Origin: an uncultured Sunxiuqinia sp.
GTDB lineage: Bacteria; Bacteroidota; Bacteroidia; Bacteroidales; Prolixibacteraceae
Assembly (NCBI RefSeq): GCF_947495665.1
Contig: NZ_CANLZV010000015.1
Coordinates: 1 to 64,000 of the forward strand
Length of the DNA stretch: 64,000 nt
Direction of reading: 5' to 3'
The notes under the pieces were generated by a model. The model did not search any database, was not told the origin of the DNA, and was given only the letters and a program-made list of their open reading frames with translations. Positions 1 to 7,147 of this stretch are shown here, piece by piece. Each line of letters begins with the position of its first letter. Position 1 is the first letter of the stretch. A program made the position numbers and the translations under genes.

Positions 1-77
1 CAACATCACTTTTTAAACTCAGTCCAAAAGTGCTGTTCCCCATCTTCTTTTCCGCTTTCCACTTCCAGTTTCCTGAA
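1..77. repeat. Direct repeat copy 1 (77 bp, exact)
   Basis: Bases 1-77 are identical to 250-326, an offset of 249 bases (83 codons), so the copies are in phase. The repeat may extend beyond the left edge of the window. Confidence 0.95.
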
Positions 78-103
78 CTCAGCCTGTTGATTGTCTTTTT
101 CAT
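1..103 (-). pseudogene. Partial second copy of the small lipoprotein gene (runs off left edge)
   Basis: Reading leftwards from an ATG at 103, an open frame encodes about 34 residues starting MKKTINRLSS and then continues with the internal segment of the neighbouring lipoprotein (GNWKWKAEKKMGNSTFGLSL). It has no signal peptide. It is in the same reading frame as the upstream gene, 66 bases after that gene's TAG stop. The shared part is identical at DNA level over 77 bases. This looks like a recent partial tandem duplication or the start of a truncated paralogue; the rest lies outside the window, so its integrity cannot be judged. Confidence 0.5.
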
Positions 104-142
104 ACCTGTTCTTTTTAGTCTGGTTTTGATTTTATTCTCCAA

Positions 143-574
143 CTACGATTTGGAAACTAAATAAACATGTTTTCCAACTGTCAGTCGTATTTCTCCATCC
201 ACTTTTTCAAGGAGTAAGCCAAGAATTATCTTTCCCTGAACTTCAATGACAACATCACTTTTTAAACTCAGTCCAAAAGTGCTGTTCCCCATCTTCTTTT
301 CCGCTTTCCACTTCCAGTTTCCTGAAATATCACTTTTAGTCCCCCTGTCATAAACCACCACGGTAGCTGTCGAATCCGAATTTAGCTTAAAACTAGTTAC
401 TAACCTTCCTGTTGAATCCTGCTTTTGGATCGCTGAATCATCCTTCTCCTTTTCAGCCAGTTGCCAGGAACCTACCACATGGTCTCGCTTGATGGAGTCA
501 GTACTTGTAGGCGAAGAACACGAGGCCATAACAAGAATTGAAAAAACAAGGGCAGCTGTCTTGAAATATTTCAT
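143..574 (-). CDS. Small lipoprotein, lipocalin-like, function unknown
   Basis: This 143-residue protein begins with a signal peptide and lipobox ending at Cys19 (LVMASC), so it is predicted to be a lipid-anchored envelope protein. The mature part carries a GSWQL motif near residue 36 followed by beta-rich sequence (FKLNSDSTATVVV), the pattern of the small lipocalin-like lipoproteins common in Bacteroidota, which resemble the gene at 27820-28299 in size and layout. I do not recognise a specific function. Downstream in the same frame is a partial copy of residues about 83-108 (positions 1-77). The ATG at 574 is chosen because it gives a complete signal peptide. Confidence 0.75.
   Translation of the reverse strand: MKYFKTAALVFSILVMASCSSPTSTDSIKRDHVVGSWQLAEKEKDDSAIQKQDSTGRLVTSFKLNSDSTATVVVYDRGTKSDISGNWKWKAEKKMGNSTFGLSLKSDVVIEVQGKIILGLLLEKVDGEIRLTVGKHVYLVSKS
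250..326. repeat. Direct repeat copy 2 (77 bp, exact), inside the lipoprotein gene
   Basis: This copy encodes residues about 83-108 of the lipoprotein at 143-574 and is identical to bases 1-77. The absence of any substitution, even at third codon positions, implies very recent duplication or gene conversion. Confidence 0.95.
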
Positions 575-902
575 AGCTCGGCTGTTTAGATTTTAGGAGT
601 CAGCAAACAAAAATTTAGTCCTTTTGCCAGAATCAACTCTTGTTAAATTTAGCAATAATATTTCACATGATAACAAACAACCCCGCTATTTTTTTTGAAT
701 CAACACAAAAACACGACTAACAACGTCAATTTAAAACAATCCTCGAGGAGTGAACCAAAGGGCATCACAGCCCTTTAAACAAAGTGCATCTTTCTTAAAA
801 AAGCCAACAAAAAAAGTAGCTATACTCAATACACATAATAAAGTATAACCTATTTAGAAATAAAAAAGGAGCTGACTTTCATTTCCCGACGCCAATTATA
901 AG
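575..902. other. AT-rich intergenic region, one weak hairpin
   Basis: No gene was found in these 328 bases. A 7-bp hairpin with a 6-base loop (arms AAAGGGC at 757-763 and GCCCTTT at 770-776) could be a weak transcription end for the queF operon, but it has no strong T-run. The part nearest 575 must hold the promoter of the lipoprotein gene; I could not assign a convincing -7 element. Confidence 0.4.
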
Positions 903-1373
903 CTAGCGATTGTCTACACGCTCCGGGTTTAAATCATGATGCTGCATCCGAAACCACGCCAGTTCCTCATACTTGGTACCCGGCTGCCCATAGTTGGCAT
1001 ACGGATCGATGCTGATGCCACCACGAGGTAAAAACTTCCCCCACACTTCAATGTATTTGGGATTCATCAACCCAATCAGGTCTTTCATAATGATATTGAT
1101 ACAATCTTCATGAAAGTCGCCACGATTGCGAAAACTAAATAAATACAACTTCAGCGACTTGCTTTCAACCATTCTTTTACCCGGCACATAACTGATGTAA
1201 ATGGTGGCAAAATCAGGCTGACCGGTAATCGGGCATAAGCTTGTAAATTCCGGGGCATTAAATTTCACCCAGTAATCATTGTCCGGATGCTTGTTATCAA
1301 AAGCTTCCAACGCTTCAGGGCTGTAATCAAACGAATAATTGGTTTCGTTGCCCAATTGTTTTAACTCATTCAT
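903..1373 (-). CDS. queF: NADPH-dependent preQ0 reductase QueF
   Basis: QueF reduces the nitrile of 7-cyano-7-deazaguanine (preQ0) to the aminomethyl group of preQ1 in cytoplasmic queuosine synthesis. The 156-residue length fits the short, unimodular QueF type. Visible family features are the nucleophilic Cys47 in [12 protein letters not shown], the proton-transfer Asp54 in the same stretch, and the NADPH-binding ESKSLKLY motif at about 70-77 followed by GDFHED. It is the last gene of a probable yhhQ-queC-queF operon, 86 bases after queC. The order transporter, synthase, reductase supports the assignment strongly. Confidence 0.96.
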   Translation of the reverse strand: MNELKQLGNETNYSFDYSPEALEAFDNKHPDNDYWVKFNAPEFTSLCPITGQPDFATIYISYVPGKRMVESKSLKLYLFSFRNRGDFHEDCINIIMKDLIGLMNPKYIEVWGKFLPRGGISIDPYANYGQPGTKYEELAWFRMQHHDLNPERVDNR

Positions 1374-1459
1374 AAACCAGTAATTTGTAATTAAACTATA
1401 AGGAAATCGTCTTCAGCTAGCGGTCTTGTGGAGAAAGCCCCACAAGTAGCGCAGCTCTT

Positions 1460-2107
1460 TTACCGTCTTTCTAAGTAGGCCTCTAAGCCATTTTGGCGCA
1501 AGCGACAAGCCGGACACTGTCCACAACCCGCTCCAACCAGTCCGTTGTAGCATGTGAGCGTTTCGTACCGAACCAAATCGAATACCCCCAAGTCATCAGC
1601 CAACTGCCAAATTTCTTCTTTGGTTTTCCACATCAAAGGCGTATGAATTTCATACGGGTAATCCATAGACAGGTTCAGGGTTTGATTCAAAGACCGGATA
1701 AACTCATCCCGACAATCCGGATAGCCACTGTAGTCAGCCTGCCCAACTCCAGTTACCAGGTGATGAATCTCTTTGGATTTGGCAAATATGGCAGCATAAG
1801 TCAGAAACAAGAGATTACGCCCTTCAACCAAGGTATTGGGAGGACGGTCAGCCGGTTTATCAGTTTCCACCGCCAAGGCAGGATCCGTTAACGCATTGCT
1901 GGTCAATTGCGACAATAGATCAAGCTGAAAGACATGCAAAGGAATGCCAGCTCGCTCAGCAATCGAAGTGGCCAGTTCCAACTCTAACCGGTGCTTTTGG
2001 CCGTAATCAAATGAAATGGCTTCGACTCTGTCGAATTGAGATTTGGCCCAGTACAGACAAGTCGTTGAATCCTGCCCGCCTGAAAACACAACCAATGCCT
2101 TCTTCAT
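1460..2107 (-). CDS. queC: 7-cyano-7-deazaguanine synthase QueC
   Basis: QueC converts 7-carboxy-7-deazaguanine to preQ0 using ATP and ammonia. The N-terminal PP-loop VVFSGGQDSTTCLYWA binds ATP, and the C-terminal CGQCPAC motif, together with the cysteine in LTCYNG, supplies the structural zinc site. The protein is 215 residues, normal for the family. The start is the ATG at 2107, which overlaps the stop of yhhQ by one base (TGATG); an in-frame TTG three bases further up is less likely. The tight overlap indicates translational coupling within the queuosine operon. Confidence 0.96.
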   Translation of the reverse strand: MKKALVVFSGGQDSTTCLYWAKSQFDRVEAISFDYGQKHRLELELATSIAERAGIPLHVFQLDLLSQLTSNALTDPALAVETDKPADRPPNTLVEGRNLLFLTYAAIFAKSKEIHHLVTGVGQADYSGYPDCRDEFIRSLNQTLNLSMDYPYEIHTPLMWKTKEEIWQLADDLGVFDLVRYETLTCYNGLVGAGCGQCPACRLRQNGLEAYLERR

Positions 2108-2787
2108 CAAATTTCTTTTAAGCGAAATGGATTGTAGGAAATGTTTTCATCAAAGGTATCTACCCCTTCAATGGATTTTACCTTTTGCACCACTTGAAAA
2201 GTCAGGGGCAAAACCAGGATTTCATAGGCTGTTTTCAGCAAGGCCTGTGTCAGAATCATACCCAGAATAACGGGTATTGGGAAGATACCGGCAAAAGCAA
2301 TCGTAATAAAAATCAGCGAGTCAGCTCCTTCTCCCGCCAAGGTTGATACAATGGCCCGCAACGAGAAATTCTTTCCCTGAGTCATCAGTTTGAACTTACT
2401 CATTACATAGGCATTCAAAAAAGAACCAACGACATAGGCCATTAAACTGGCAAAAACAATACGAATGGAACTTCCCAGAATGGACTGAAAAGCAGCCTGA
2501 TCCTCATAAAACGGAGCCGACGGCATGCTAATGGCCAGCATAAAAAAGAAAGCGGCCAAAACGTTAACACCAAAGCCAGCCCAGATAATCAACCGCGCTT
2601 TCGCATAGCCCCACACTTCTGCAATCACATCGTTGATGATATAAGCCAATGGGAAAATTAACACACCCGCTGGTGCCGACCATGGCCCAATGAGAATAAT
2701 TTTTGACGCTAAAATGTTTGAGATTAACAGGCAGGCAGCAAACAATACTCCTGCCAACAGGAATAAGACAGATACTTTGTTCTTCAT
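2107..2787 (-). CDS. yhhQ: Queuosine precursor transporter, YhhQ/VUT family
   Basis: A 226-residue integral membrane protein with about six hydrophobic segments and the family's characteristic N-terminal half (SNILASKIILIGPWSAPAG, then IINDVIAEVWGYAKAR). YhhQ-type proteins import preQ0 and preQ1, so the cell can both make and salvage the queuosine precursor. It is the first gene of the operon with queC and queF and overlaps queC by one base. A TATCTTTG -7 element lies about 50 bases upstream. Assignment to the family is firm; the exact substrate (preQ0, preQ1 or queuine) is inferred. Confidence 0.92.
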   Translation of the reverse strand: MKNKVSVLFLLAGVLFAACLLISNILASKIILIGPWSAPAGVLIFPLAYIINDVIAEVWGYAKARLIIWAGFGVNVLAAFFFMLAISMPSAPFYEDQAAFQSILGSSIRIVFASLMAYVVGSFLNAYVMSKFKLMTQGKNFSLRAIVSTLAGEGADSLIFITIAFAGIFPIPVILGMILTQALLKTAYEILVLPLTFQVVQKVKSIEGVDTFDENISYNPFRLKEI

Positions 2788-2837
2788 GATTTCTTGTTTT
2801 TTACGTGGTTACCAAGCACACGATGTTCATACTGCCG

Positions 2838-2867
2838 CAAAGATAATTGTTTTTCCTGAGATGCAAT
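2838..2867 (-). promoter_or_regulatory. Bacteroidota-type promoter of yhhQ-queC-queF
   Basis: Read on the minus strand, TATCTTTG (2838-2845) matches the Bacteroidota -7 consensus TAnnTTTG, with ATTG (2864-2867) 18 bases upstream as a -33-like element. It sits about 50 bases before the yhhQ start. No preQ1 riboswitch could be recognised in this leader. Confidence 0.55.
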
Positions 2868-2916
2868 CCGCCATTTTAAAATCGATCTATCAAGATCTGA
2901 GGCAACTAGCAAATAA

Positions 2917-2991
2917 ATGTTAACAGCTCCTACCCTATTCAATTTTTATTAATTTTGATAAAATGTTACCTTTTCACTAAAAGATGTTACT
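2917..2991 (+). promoter_or_regulatory. Promoter/operator region of the NikR-like gene with three ATGTTAMC repeats
   Basis: The motif ATGTTA(A/C)(C/T) occurs three times, at 2917-2924, 2963-2970 and 2984-2991, the last one touching the start codon. A TAATTTTG -7 element is at 2950-2957. A related TGTTAACC half-site recurs before larE. Ribbon-helix-helix regulators bind repeated short half-sites, so this is a plausible autoregulatory operator; that is inference. Confidence 0.4.
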
Positions 2992-3393
2992 ATGAGTGTT
3001 TCCCGATTTGGAGTTTCCCTGGAAAAAGACCTGCTGGATGCGTTGGACCAATACGTTAAGGAAAATCATTTCTCCAACCGTTCGCAGGCCATCCGCCAGT
3101 TAATCAGCCGGAACATTGCTGAACAAAAATGGCAATGCAACAACTTGGTAGCAGGCTCAGTGACTTTGGTCTATGATCCCAGTCGCCGGGAAATTCTCGC
3201 ACAACTTGCCGATGTTATGGCTCAATACCATGAAGAAATTTTGTCGACCCAGCGGTTAATCTTAAGTCCGGCAAAACACATGGAAATTGTAGCCATCAAA
3301 GGAGTTGCCAAACGGCTGACCGAACTGGCCGACAAATTAATCACAATAAAAGGCATACAACACGGCAAACTCTCAATGAGCCGGGCTGACTAG
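2992..3393 (+). CDS. NikR-like ribbon-helix-helix regulator with altered metal site
   Basis: The 133-residue protein has an N-terminal ribbon-helix-helix DNA-binding domain (FGVSLEKDLLDALDQYV ... NRSQAIRQLI, about 5-40) and a C-terminal ACT-like domain (about 53-130) ending in GIQHGKLS, the full layout of the nickel regulator NikR. Aligned without gaps to E. coli NikR, the nickel ligands His76, His87, His89 and Cys95 correspond to Ala77, Arg88, Ile90 and His96, so the classical square-planar site is missing; His80 and His96 remain near it. It lies directly before larE, larC, larB and a nickel permease, so it probably controls this cofactor operon, perhaps sensing a different metal or ligand. 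Confidence 0.8.
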   Translation: MSVSRFGVSLEKDLLDALDQYVKENHFSNRSQAIRQLISRNIAEQKWQCNNLVAGSVTLVYDPSRREILAQLADVMAQYHEEILSTQRLILSPAKHMEIVAIKGVAKRLTELADKLITIKGIQHGKLSMSRAD

Positions 3394-3417
3394 GCATTTT
3401 ATCCAGCCTTGTCATTC

Positions 3418-3437
3418 GGTTAAAATTTCTGTTAACC
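3418..3437 (+). promoter_or_regulatory. Inverted repeat before larE (candidate operator)
   Basis: GGTTAA and TTAACC are separated by 8 bases, 19 bases before the larE start codon. The right arm contains TGTTAACC, resembling the ATGTTA(A/C)C repeats before the regulator gene, which suggests the same protein binds both places. Confidence 0.4.
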
Positions 3438-3455
3438 CAATGAAAATCAGAAAAC

Positions 3456-4292
3456 ATGAACAATCCAGACCCCCAACTTCAAAATAAACTCAACCTGCTG
3501 GAAAAATGGTATTCCGAGCGAAAAGGCTCCATTGTTGCTTTTTCCGGAGGAATCGATTCAACGCTGGTTCTTTTTCTTGCCCGGAAATTTCAGGGGAAGG
3601 ACAATGCCATTGGTGTAATCTCCAACTCCGAGAGTTTGAAAACAAAGGACTTTGAGCTGGCTCAATCATTCTGCCAGGACTTTGACATCCACCTGGAGAT
3701 CATCAAAACAGAGGAGCTAAGCGACCTGCGCTACAATCAAAACCCGGAAAATCGCTGCTATTTTTGTAAAGAGCACCTGTTTCACGACTTGCAGACCATC
3801 CAGCAGAAATACCCCGCTTTTGACGTTTTAAGCGGAACCAATCAGGACGATTTGGGCGACTATCGGCCCGGCTTGCAAGCTGCAGCCAAGTACCAGGTAT
3901 TGTCTCCTATGACTGACTGCCAGATCAGCAAAGAAGAGCTGCGCCAGATAGCCCGGTATTTTGAGTTACCCAACTGGGACAAACCCGCCAGCCCGTGCCT
4001 GAGTTCACGCATCCCTTACAACCACCAAATTACCCGTGAAAAACTGCAGCAGGTTGAAGCAGCCGAAAACTACCTCAACGAAATGGGATTCCGGGATGTG
4101 CGCGTTCGGCACTATGGAGACTATGCCAAAGTAGAAGTTCAGCCCTCCGAAATACAAAAGCTGTTAATCCTTGAAAAGGAAGTGGTTGAAAAGATTGCAG
4201 CATTTGGCTTTCAGGAAGTTCAAATAGACAAAGAAGGCTTGGTGTCCGGGAAATTGAACCGGGCTTTGAAAGGAATTAATTACACGAAATAA
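3456..4292 (+). CDS. larE: ATP-dependent sulfurtransferase LarE (three-cysteine type)
   Basis: LarE adenylates pyridinium-3,5-biscarboxylate mononucleotide and replaces its carboxylate oxygens by sulfur on the way to the nickel-pincer nucleotide (NPN) cofactor. The 278-residue protein has the PP-loop AFSGGIDSTLVLFLA at about 28-42, a NRCYFCKEH motif (Cys101, Cys104) and the active-site ASPCLSSRIPY motif (Cys181). Lactiplantibacillus plantarum LarE has only the last cysteine and sacrifices its sulfur; homologues with the extra CxxC pair are reported to hold a [4Fe-4S] cluster, so this one is predicted to be cluster-dependent. It is followed 6 bases later by larC. Confidence 0.94.
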   Translation: MNNPDPQLQNKLNLLEKWYSERKGSIVAFSGGIDSTLVLFLARKFQGKDNAIGVISNSESLKTKDFELAQSFCQDFDIHLEIIKTEELSDLRYNQNPENRCYFCKEHLFHDLQTIQQKYPAFDVLSGTNQDDLGDYRPGLQAAAKYQVLSPMTDCQISKEELRQIARYFELPNWDKPASPCLSSRIPYNHQITREKLQQVEAAENYLNEMGFRDVRVRHYGDYAKVEVQPSEIQKLLILEKEVVEKIAAFGFQEVQIDKEGLVSGKLNRALKGINYTK

Positions 4293-4298
4293 CCAGCT

Positions 4299-5474
4299 AT
4301 GAAAATTCTATATTACGATTGTTTTGCAGGAATAAGTGGCGATATGAATTTAGGCGCCCTGCTTGACCTGGGTGTTGACGCCAACTACCTGAAAACAGAA
4401 TTGGAAAAACTCAATATTGAAGGTTTTCACCTCGAAATAAAACAAGACCAGCGACGGGGCATAACCGGCACCAAAGCCGATGTGATTATTGAAAACCCGG
4501 ATAATGAAAAGCACCGTCATCTGCGACACGTAGAAGAAATTGTCAACAACAGTTCGCTGCCACAACAAGTCAAAACCAATGCCCTGAAAATTTTTGATCT
4601 GGTAGCCGAAGCTGAAGCCAAAGTTCACAACATTTCAAAAGAGAAAGTCCATTTTCATGAGGTAGGTGCGCTCGACTCCATTGCTGACATTGTCGGGGCT
4701 GCCATTTGCCTCGACTACCTGAAAGTGGACAAAGTTATGGCCGCCCCCATTCAACTGGGTGCCGGAACCGTCAAGTGTGCCCATGGCATTATGCCCGTAC
4801 CCGCTCCTGCTACGGCTGAAATTGTAAAAAACGTTCCCGTCAAAACCGGCCTCGTAAACCACGAAGCCACCACGCCCACCGGTGCAGCTATTCTGGTTGC
4901 CATGGTCGATCAGTTTACCGGGCACATCAATCTGCCCATTACAAAAACAGCTTACGGCATTGGCAATCGCGACAGCGAAGTTCCCAATGTTTTGCGCGTG
5001 TACTTGCTCGAGGATGTTCAGGCCCTGCATGATGTTAGCACCGAGGAAGCCCTCGTGCTGGAAAGCAACATTGACGATATGAATCCTGAGCATTATGATT
5101 TTTTGCTGGATCAACTTTTTGATGCCGGCGCCAACGATGCCTGGCTCACGCCCATCATCATGAAAAAGTCACGCCCGGCCGTTCAGGTTTCCGTATTATG
5201 CCCGCTGGAACAGGCCTTCAATCTTAAAAATGTGATTTTCAAACACAGCACCTCGTTGGGCATACGCGAATACCGCGTAAGCAAAAACAAACTGCGTCGC
5301 GAAGAAACAACGGTCGCAACCTCTTATGGCCCTGTTCGGGTGAAAAACAGTTATTTTGACGGACAACGGGTTCGTTCAAAAGCAGAATTTGAAGACTGTA
5401 AAAAGCTGGCTTTAAAACACAAGGTCAGCCTTTCAGAAATTGAAAAAGAAATTCGTAAGCAACTGGAATCATGA
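4299..5474 (+). CDS. larC: Nickel-inserting cyclometallase LarC (single full-length ORF)
   Basis: LarC inserts nickel into the dithiolated pyridinium nucleotide in a CTP-dependent reaction, forming the NPN cofactor. The 391-residue protein starts with the family signature YYDCFAGISGDMNLGALLDLG, contains a His-bearing loop (KHRHLRH, about 71-77) likely to deliver nickel, and a C-terminal nucleotide-binding region (ESNIDDMNPEHY about 258-269). In L. plantarum the gene is split as larC1/larC2 and joined by programmed frameshifting; here it is one uninterrupted frame. Its stop overlaps the larB start by 4 bases (ATGA), indicating coupled translation. Confidence 0.95.
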   Translation: MKILYYDCFAGISGDMNLGALLDLGVDANYLKTELEKLNIEGFHLEIKQDQRRGITGTKADVIIENPDNEKHRHLRHVEEIVNNSSLPQQVKTNALKIFDLVAEAEAKVHNISKEKVHFHEVGALDSIADIVGAAICLDYLKVDKVMAAPIQLGAGTVKCAHGIMPVPAPATAEIVKNVPVKTGLVNHEATTPTGAAILVAMVDQFTGHINLPITKTAYGIGNRDSEVPNVLRVYLLEDVQALHDVSTEEALVLESNIDDMNPEHYDFLLDQLFDAGANDAWLTPIIMKKSRPAVQVSVLCPLEQAFNLKNVIFKHSTSLGIREYRVSKNKLRREETTVATSYGPVRVKNSYFDGQRVRSKAEFEDCKKLALKHKVSLSEIEKEIRKQLES

Positions 5475-6208
5475 GTCCCAAAGAACTGCTGGAGAAATAT
5501 AAAAAAGGAGAGATCAGCCTGACAGAAGCTCTGGAACATTTTCCCGACCGCGGAATTGAAGAAATGGGTTTTGCCACCATCGACACCGACCGGTTGAGCA
5601 GAACCGGTCTGCCGGAAGTAATTTATGCCTCAGGCAAAACCGTGGAGCAGGTCAGCCTGATTGCCGAACGCATGTACCAAAAAGGAATTGATGTACTTGC
5701 CACACGCGCCACTCCAGCAATGTTTGAAAGCGTGAAACAGCGAATTCCGGGGGCTCAATACAACGAGCTGGCCAAAACCATTACTTACAAGCAAAGCCAA
5801 ACACCTGCAACAAAAGGCTATATTGCTATTGTTGCAGCCGGAACTTCTGACATTCCTGTGGCCGAAGAAGCCGCTGAAACAGCCCTTTTTCTGGGTAACC
5901 GCGTTGAAAAAATCTACGACGTGGGAGTGGCGGGCATCCATCGCCTGTTTCATCGCCTGGAATTGATCCGCAATGCGCGTGTGATTATCGTCGTGGCCGG
6001 CATGGAAGGCGCTTTGGCCAGTGTGGTTGGCGGACTGGTAGACAAACCGGTGATCGGTGTGCCAACCAGCATTGGCTATGGAGCCAATTTTGAAGGGCTG
6101 TCCGCTTTACTATCCATGCTCAACAGCTGTGCCAGTGGCGTTAGCGTGGTCAACATCGACAATGGCTTTGGTGCAGGCTGCCAAGCTTCACTAATCAATA
6201 AACTCTAA
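5471..6208 (+). CDS. larB: Pyridinium-3,5-biscarboxylate mononucleotide synthase LarB
   Basis: LarB carboxylates nicotinic acid adenine dinucleotide and hydrolyses its phosphoanhydride, the first step of NPN synthesis. The 245-residue protein has an N-terminal helical part and a C-terminal domain related to PurE, with the signature AGTSDIPVAEEAAETALFLG (about 118-137), VVAGMEGALASVVGGL and the C-terminal NGFGAGCQA. It overlaps larC by 4 bases and is followed 14 bases later by the permease gene. With larE and larC the NPN assembly pathway is complete, although no larA-type enzyme that would use the cofactor is in the window. Confidence 0.95.
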   Translation: MSPKELLEKYKKGEISLTEALEHFPDRGIEEMGFATIDTDRLSRTGLPEVIYASGKTVEQVSLIAERMYQKGIDVLATRATPAMFESVKQRIPGAQYNELAKTITYKQSQTPATKGYIAIVAAGTSDIPVAEEAAETALFLGNRVEKIYDVGVAGIHRLFHRLELIRNARVIIVVAGMEGALASVVGGLVDKPVIGVPTSIGYGANFEGLSALLSMLNSCASGVSVVNIDNGFGAGCQASLINKL

Positions 6209-6222
6209 AGCAAACAAATAAA

Positions 6223-6918
6223 ATGAACGAACTGTATTTACTATCTCTTTCAGCCGCCTCGTTAGGTTTTATTCATACCATTTTAGGTCCTGACCACTAC
6301 CTGCCTTTCATTGTATTGAGTAAAGCCAGACAATGGTCGAGCAACAAAACAATGTGGATTACCTTTGTTTCCGGCGTAGGGCACGTTGCCAGCTCCGTCT
6401 TGATTGGGTTCCTTGGAATTGCCTTGGGAATCAGCCTCAACAAGCTCGAATCAATTGAAGCGATCCGCGGCGAAATGGTCGGTTGGCTGTTACTGGCCTT
6501 TGGACTGGGTTACTCCATCTACGGAATTTACAAATACCTGAAAAGTGTGCCTCACAGCCATCTACCAGCCTTTCTGGTTCCTAAAAAAGTAAGCGAATGG
6601 CAACATCTTTCTGCTGAAGAAAAAGAAGATAACACCAAGTTAACGCCATGGCTCCTGTTTCTCATTTTTGTTTTTGGTCCCTGCGAAGTGTTAATTCCCG
6701 TGCTTATTTTCCCTGCCTATGCCCACAGCACCGTCGGCATGGTTACCGTATCCCTGATCTTTGGAATAGCCACCATTGGCACCATGCTATTAACCGTTTA
6801 CCTCGGTCACAAAGGCAGCGCGATGGTTCGTTTTAAAAAGCATGAACGCTACCTGCATTTGCTGGCCGGCATGGTTATCCTGATCAGCGGAGTTGGCATT
6901 GTCTTTATGGGGTGGTAA
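6223..6918 (+). CDS. Nickel/cobalt permease-like membrane protein (UreH/NicO-like)
   Basis: The 231-residue protein has about six membrane segments (roughly 8-33, 45-72, 85-103, 142-163, 168-195, 211-230). The first carries HTILGPDH (18-25), resembling the HxxxxxDH metal motif seen in UreH/SafE-type nickel permeases. A short His-containing loop (HSH, 111-113) follows the third segment. As the last gene of the lar operon it most likely supplies nickel for LarC. Family membership is inferred from motif and context; substrates of the wider TauE/UreH group vary. Confidence 0.75.
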   Translation: MNELYLLSLSAASLGFIHTILGPDHYLPFIVLSKARQWSSNKTMWITFVSGVGHVASSVLIGFLGIALGISLNKLESIEAIRGEMVGWLLLAFGLGYSIYGIYKYLKSVPHSHLPAFLVPKKVSEWQHLSAEEKEDNTKLTPWLLFLIFVFGPCEVLIPVLIFPAYAHSTVGMVTVSLIFGIATIGTMLLTVYLGHKGSAMVRFKKHERYLHLLAGMVILISGVGIVFMGW

Positions 6919-6955
6919 TAAGAGCCATACTTCCAAAGGATAAAGAACCATATTT

Positions 6956-7018
6956 AATCTCCGGAATAGTAGATTGAGGTACGAGCTCAAGATGCTGTAT
7001 TCTGGGGATTAACTTTTT
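6956..7018 (+). terminator. Long hairpin with T-run ending the lar operon
   Basis: A 13-bp outer stem (6956-6968 with 6998-7010, two G-U pairs) encloses a 5-bp inner stem (TTGAG 6974-6978, CTCAA 6986-6990) and is followed by five T at 7013-7017. It begins 38 bases after the permease stop, so it is probably the operon terminator, although the stem is unusually elaborate. Confidence 0.5.
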
Positions 7019-7036
7019 ACTCCAGAACCCCACTCC

Positions 7037-7065
7037 TTTAAACTCCAAAAAAAATACTACTTTTG
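7037..7065 (+). promoter_or_regulatory. Promoter of the DEAD-box helicase gene
   Basis: TACTTTTG at 7058-7065 matches TAnnTTTG, with TTTA (7037-7040) 17 bases upstream as a -33-like element. The predicted leader is about 75 bases long. Confidence 0.5.
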
Positions 7066-7147
7066 TGTGGAACAGATCCGGACAAGCACCTTTCTCAAAA
7101 GGCAAGATTCTTATTCCTGATAGTTAGAAACACATTCCATTTTTTAT

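Noticed and set aside
2788-2990. Possible preQ1 or nickel/cobalt riboswitch between yhhQ and the NikR-like gene
   Set aside because: No sequence matching the preQ1-I pattern or the conserved hairpins of the nickel/cobalt riboswitch could be found on either strand.
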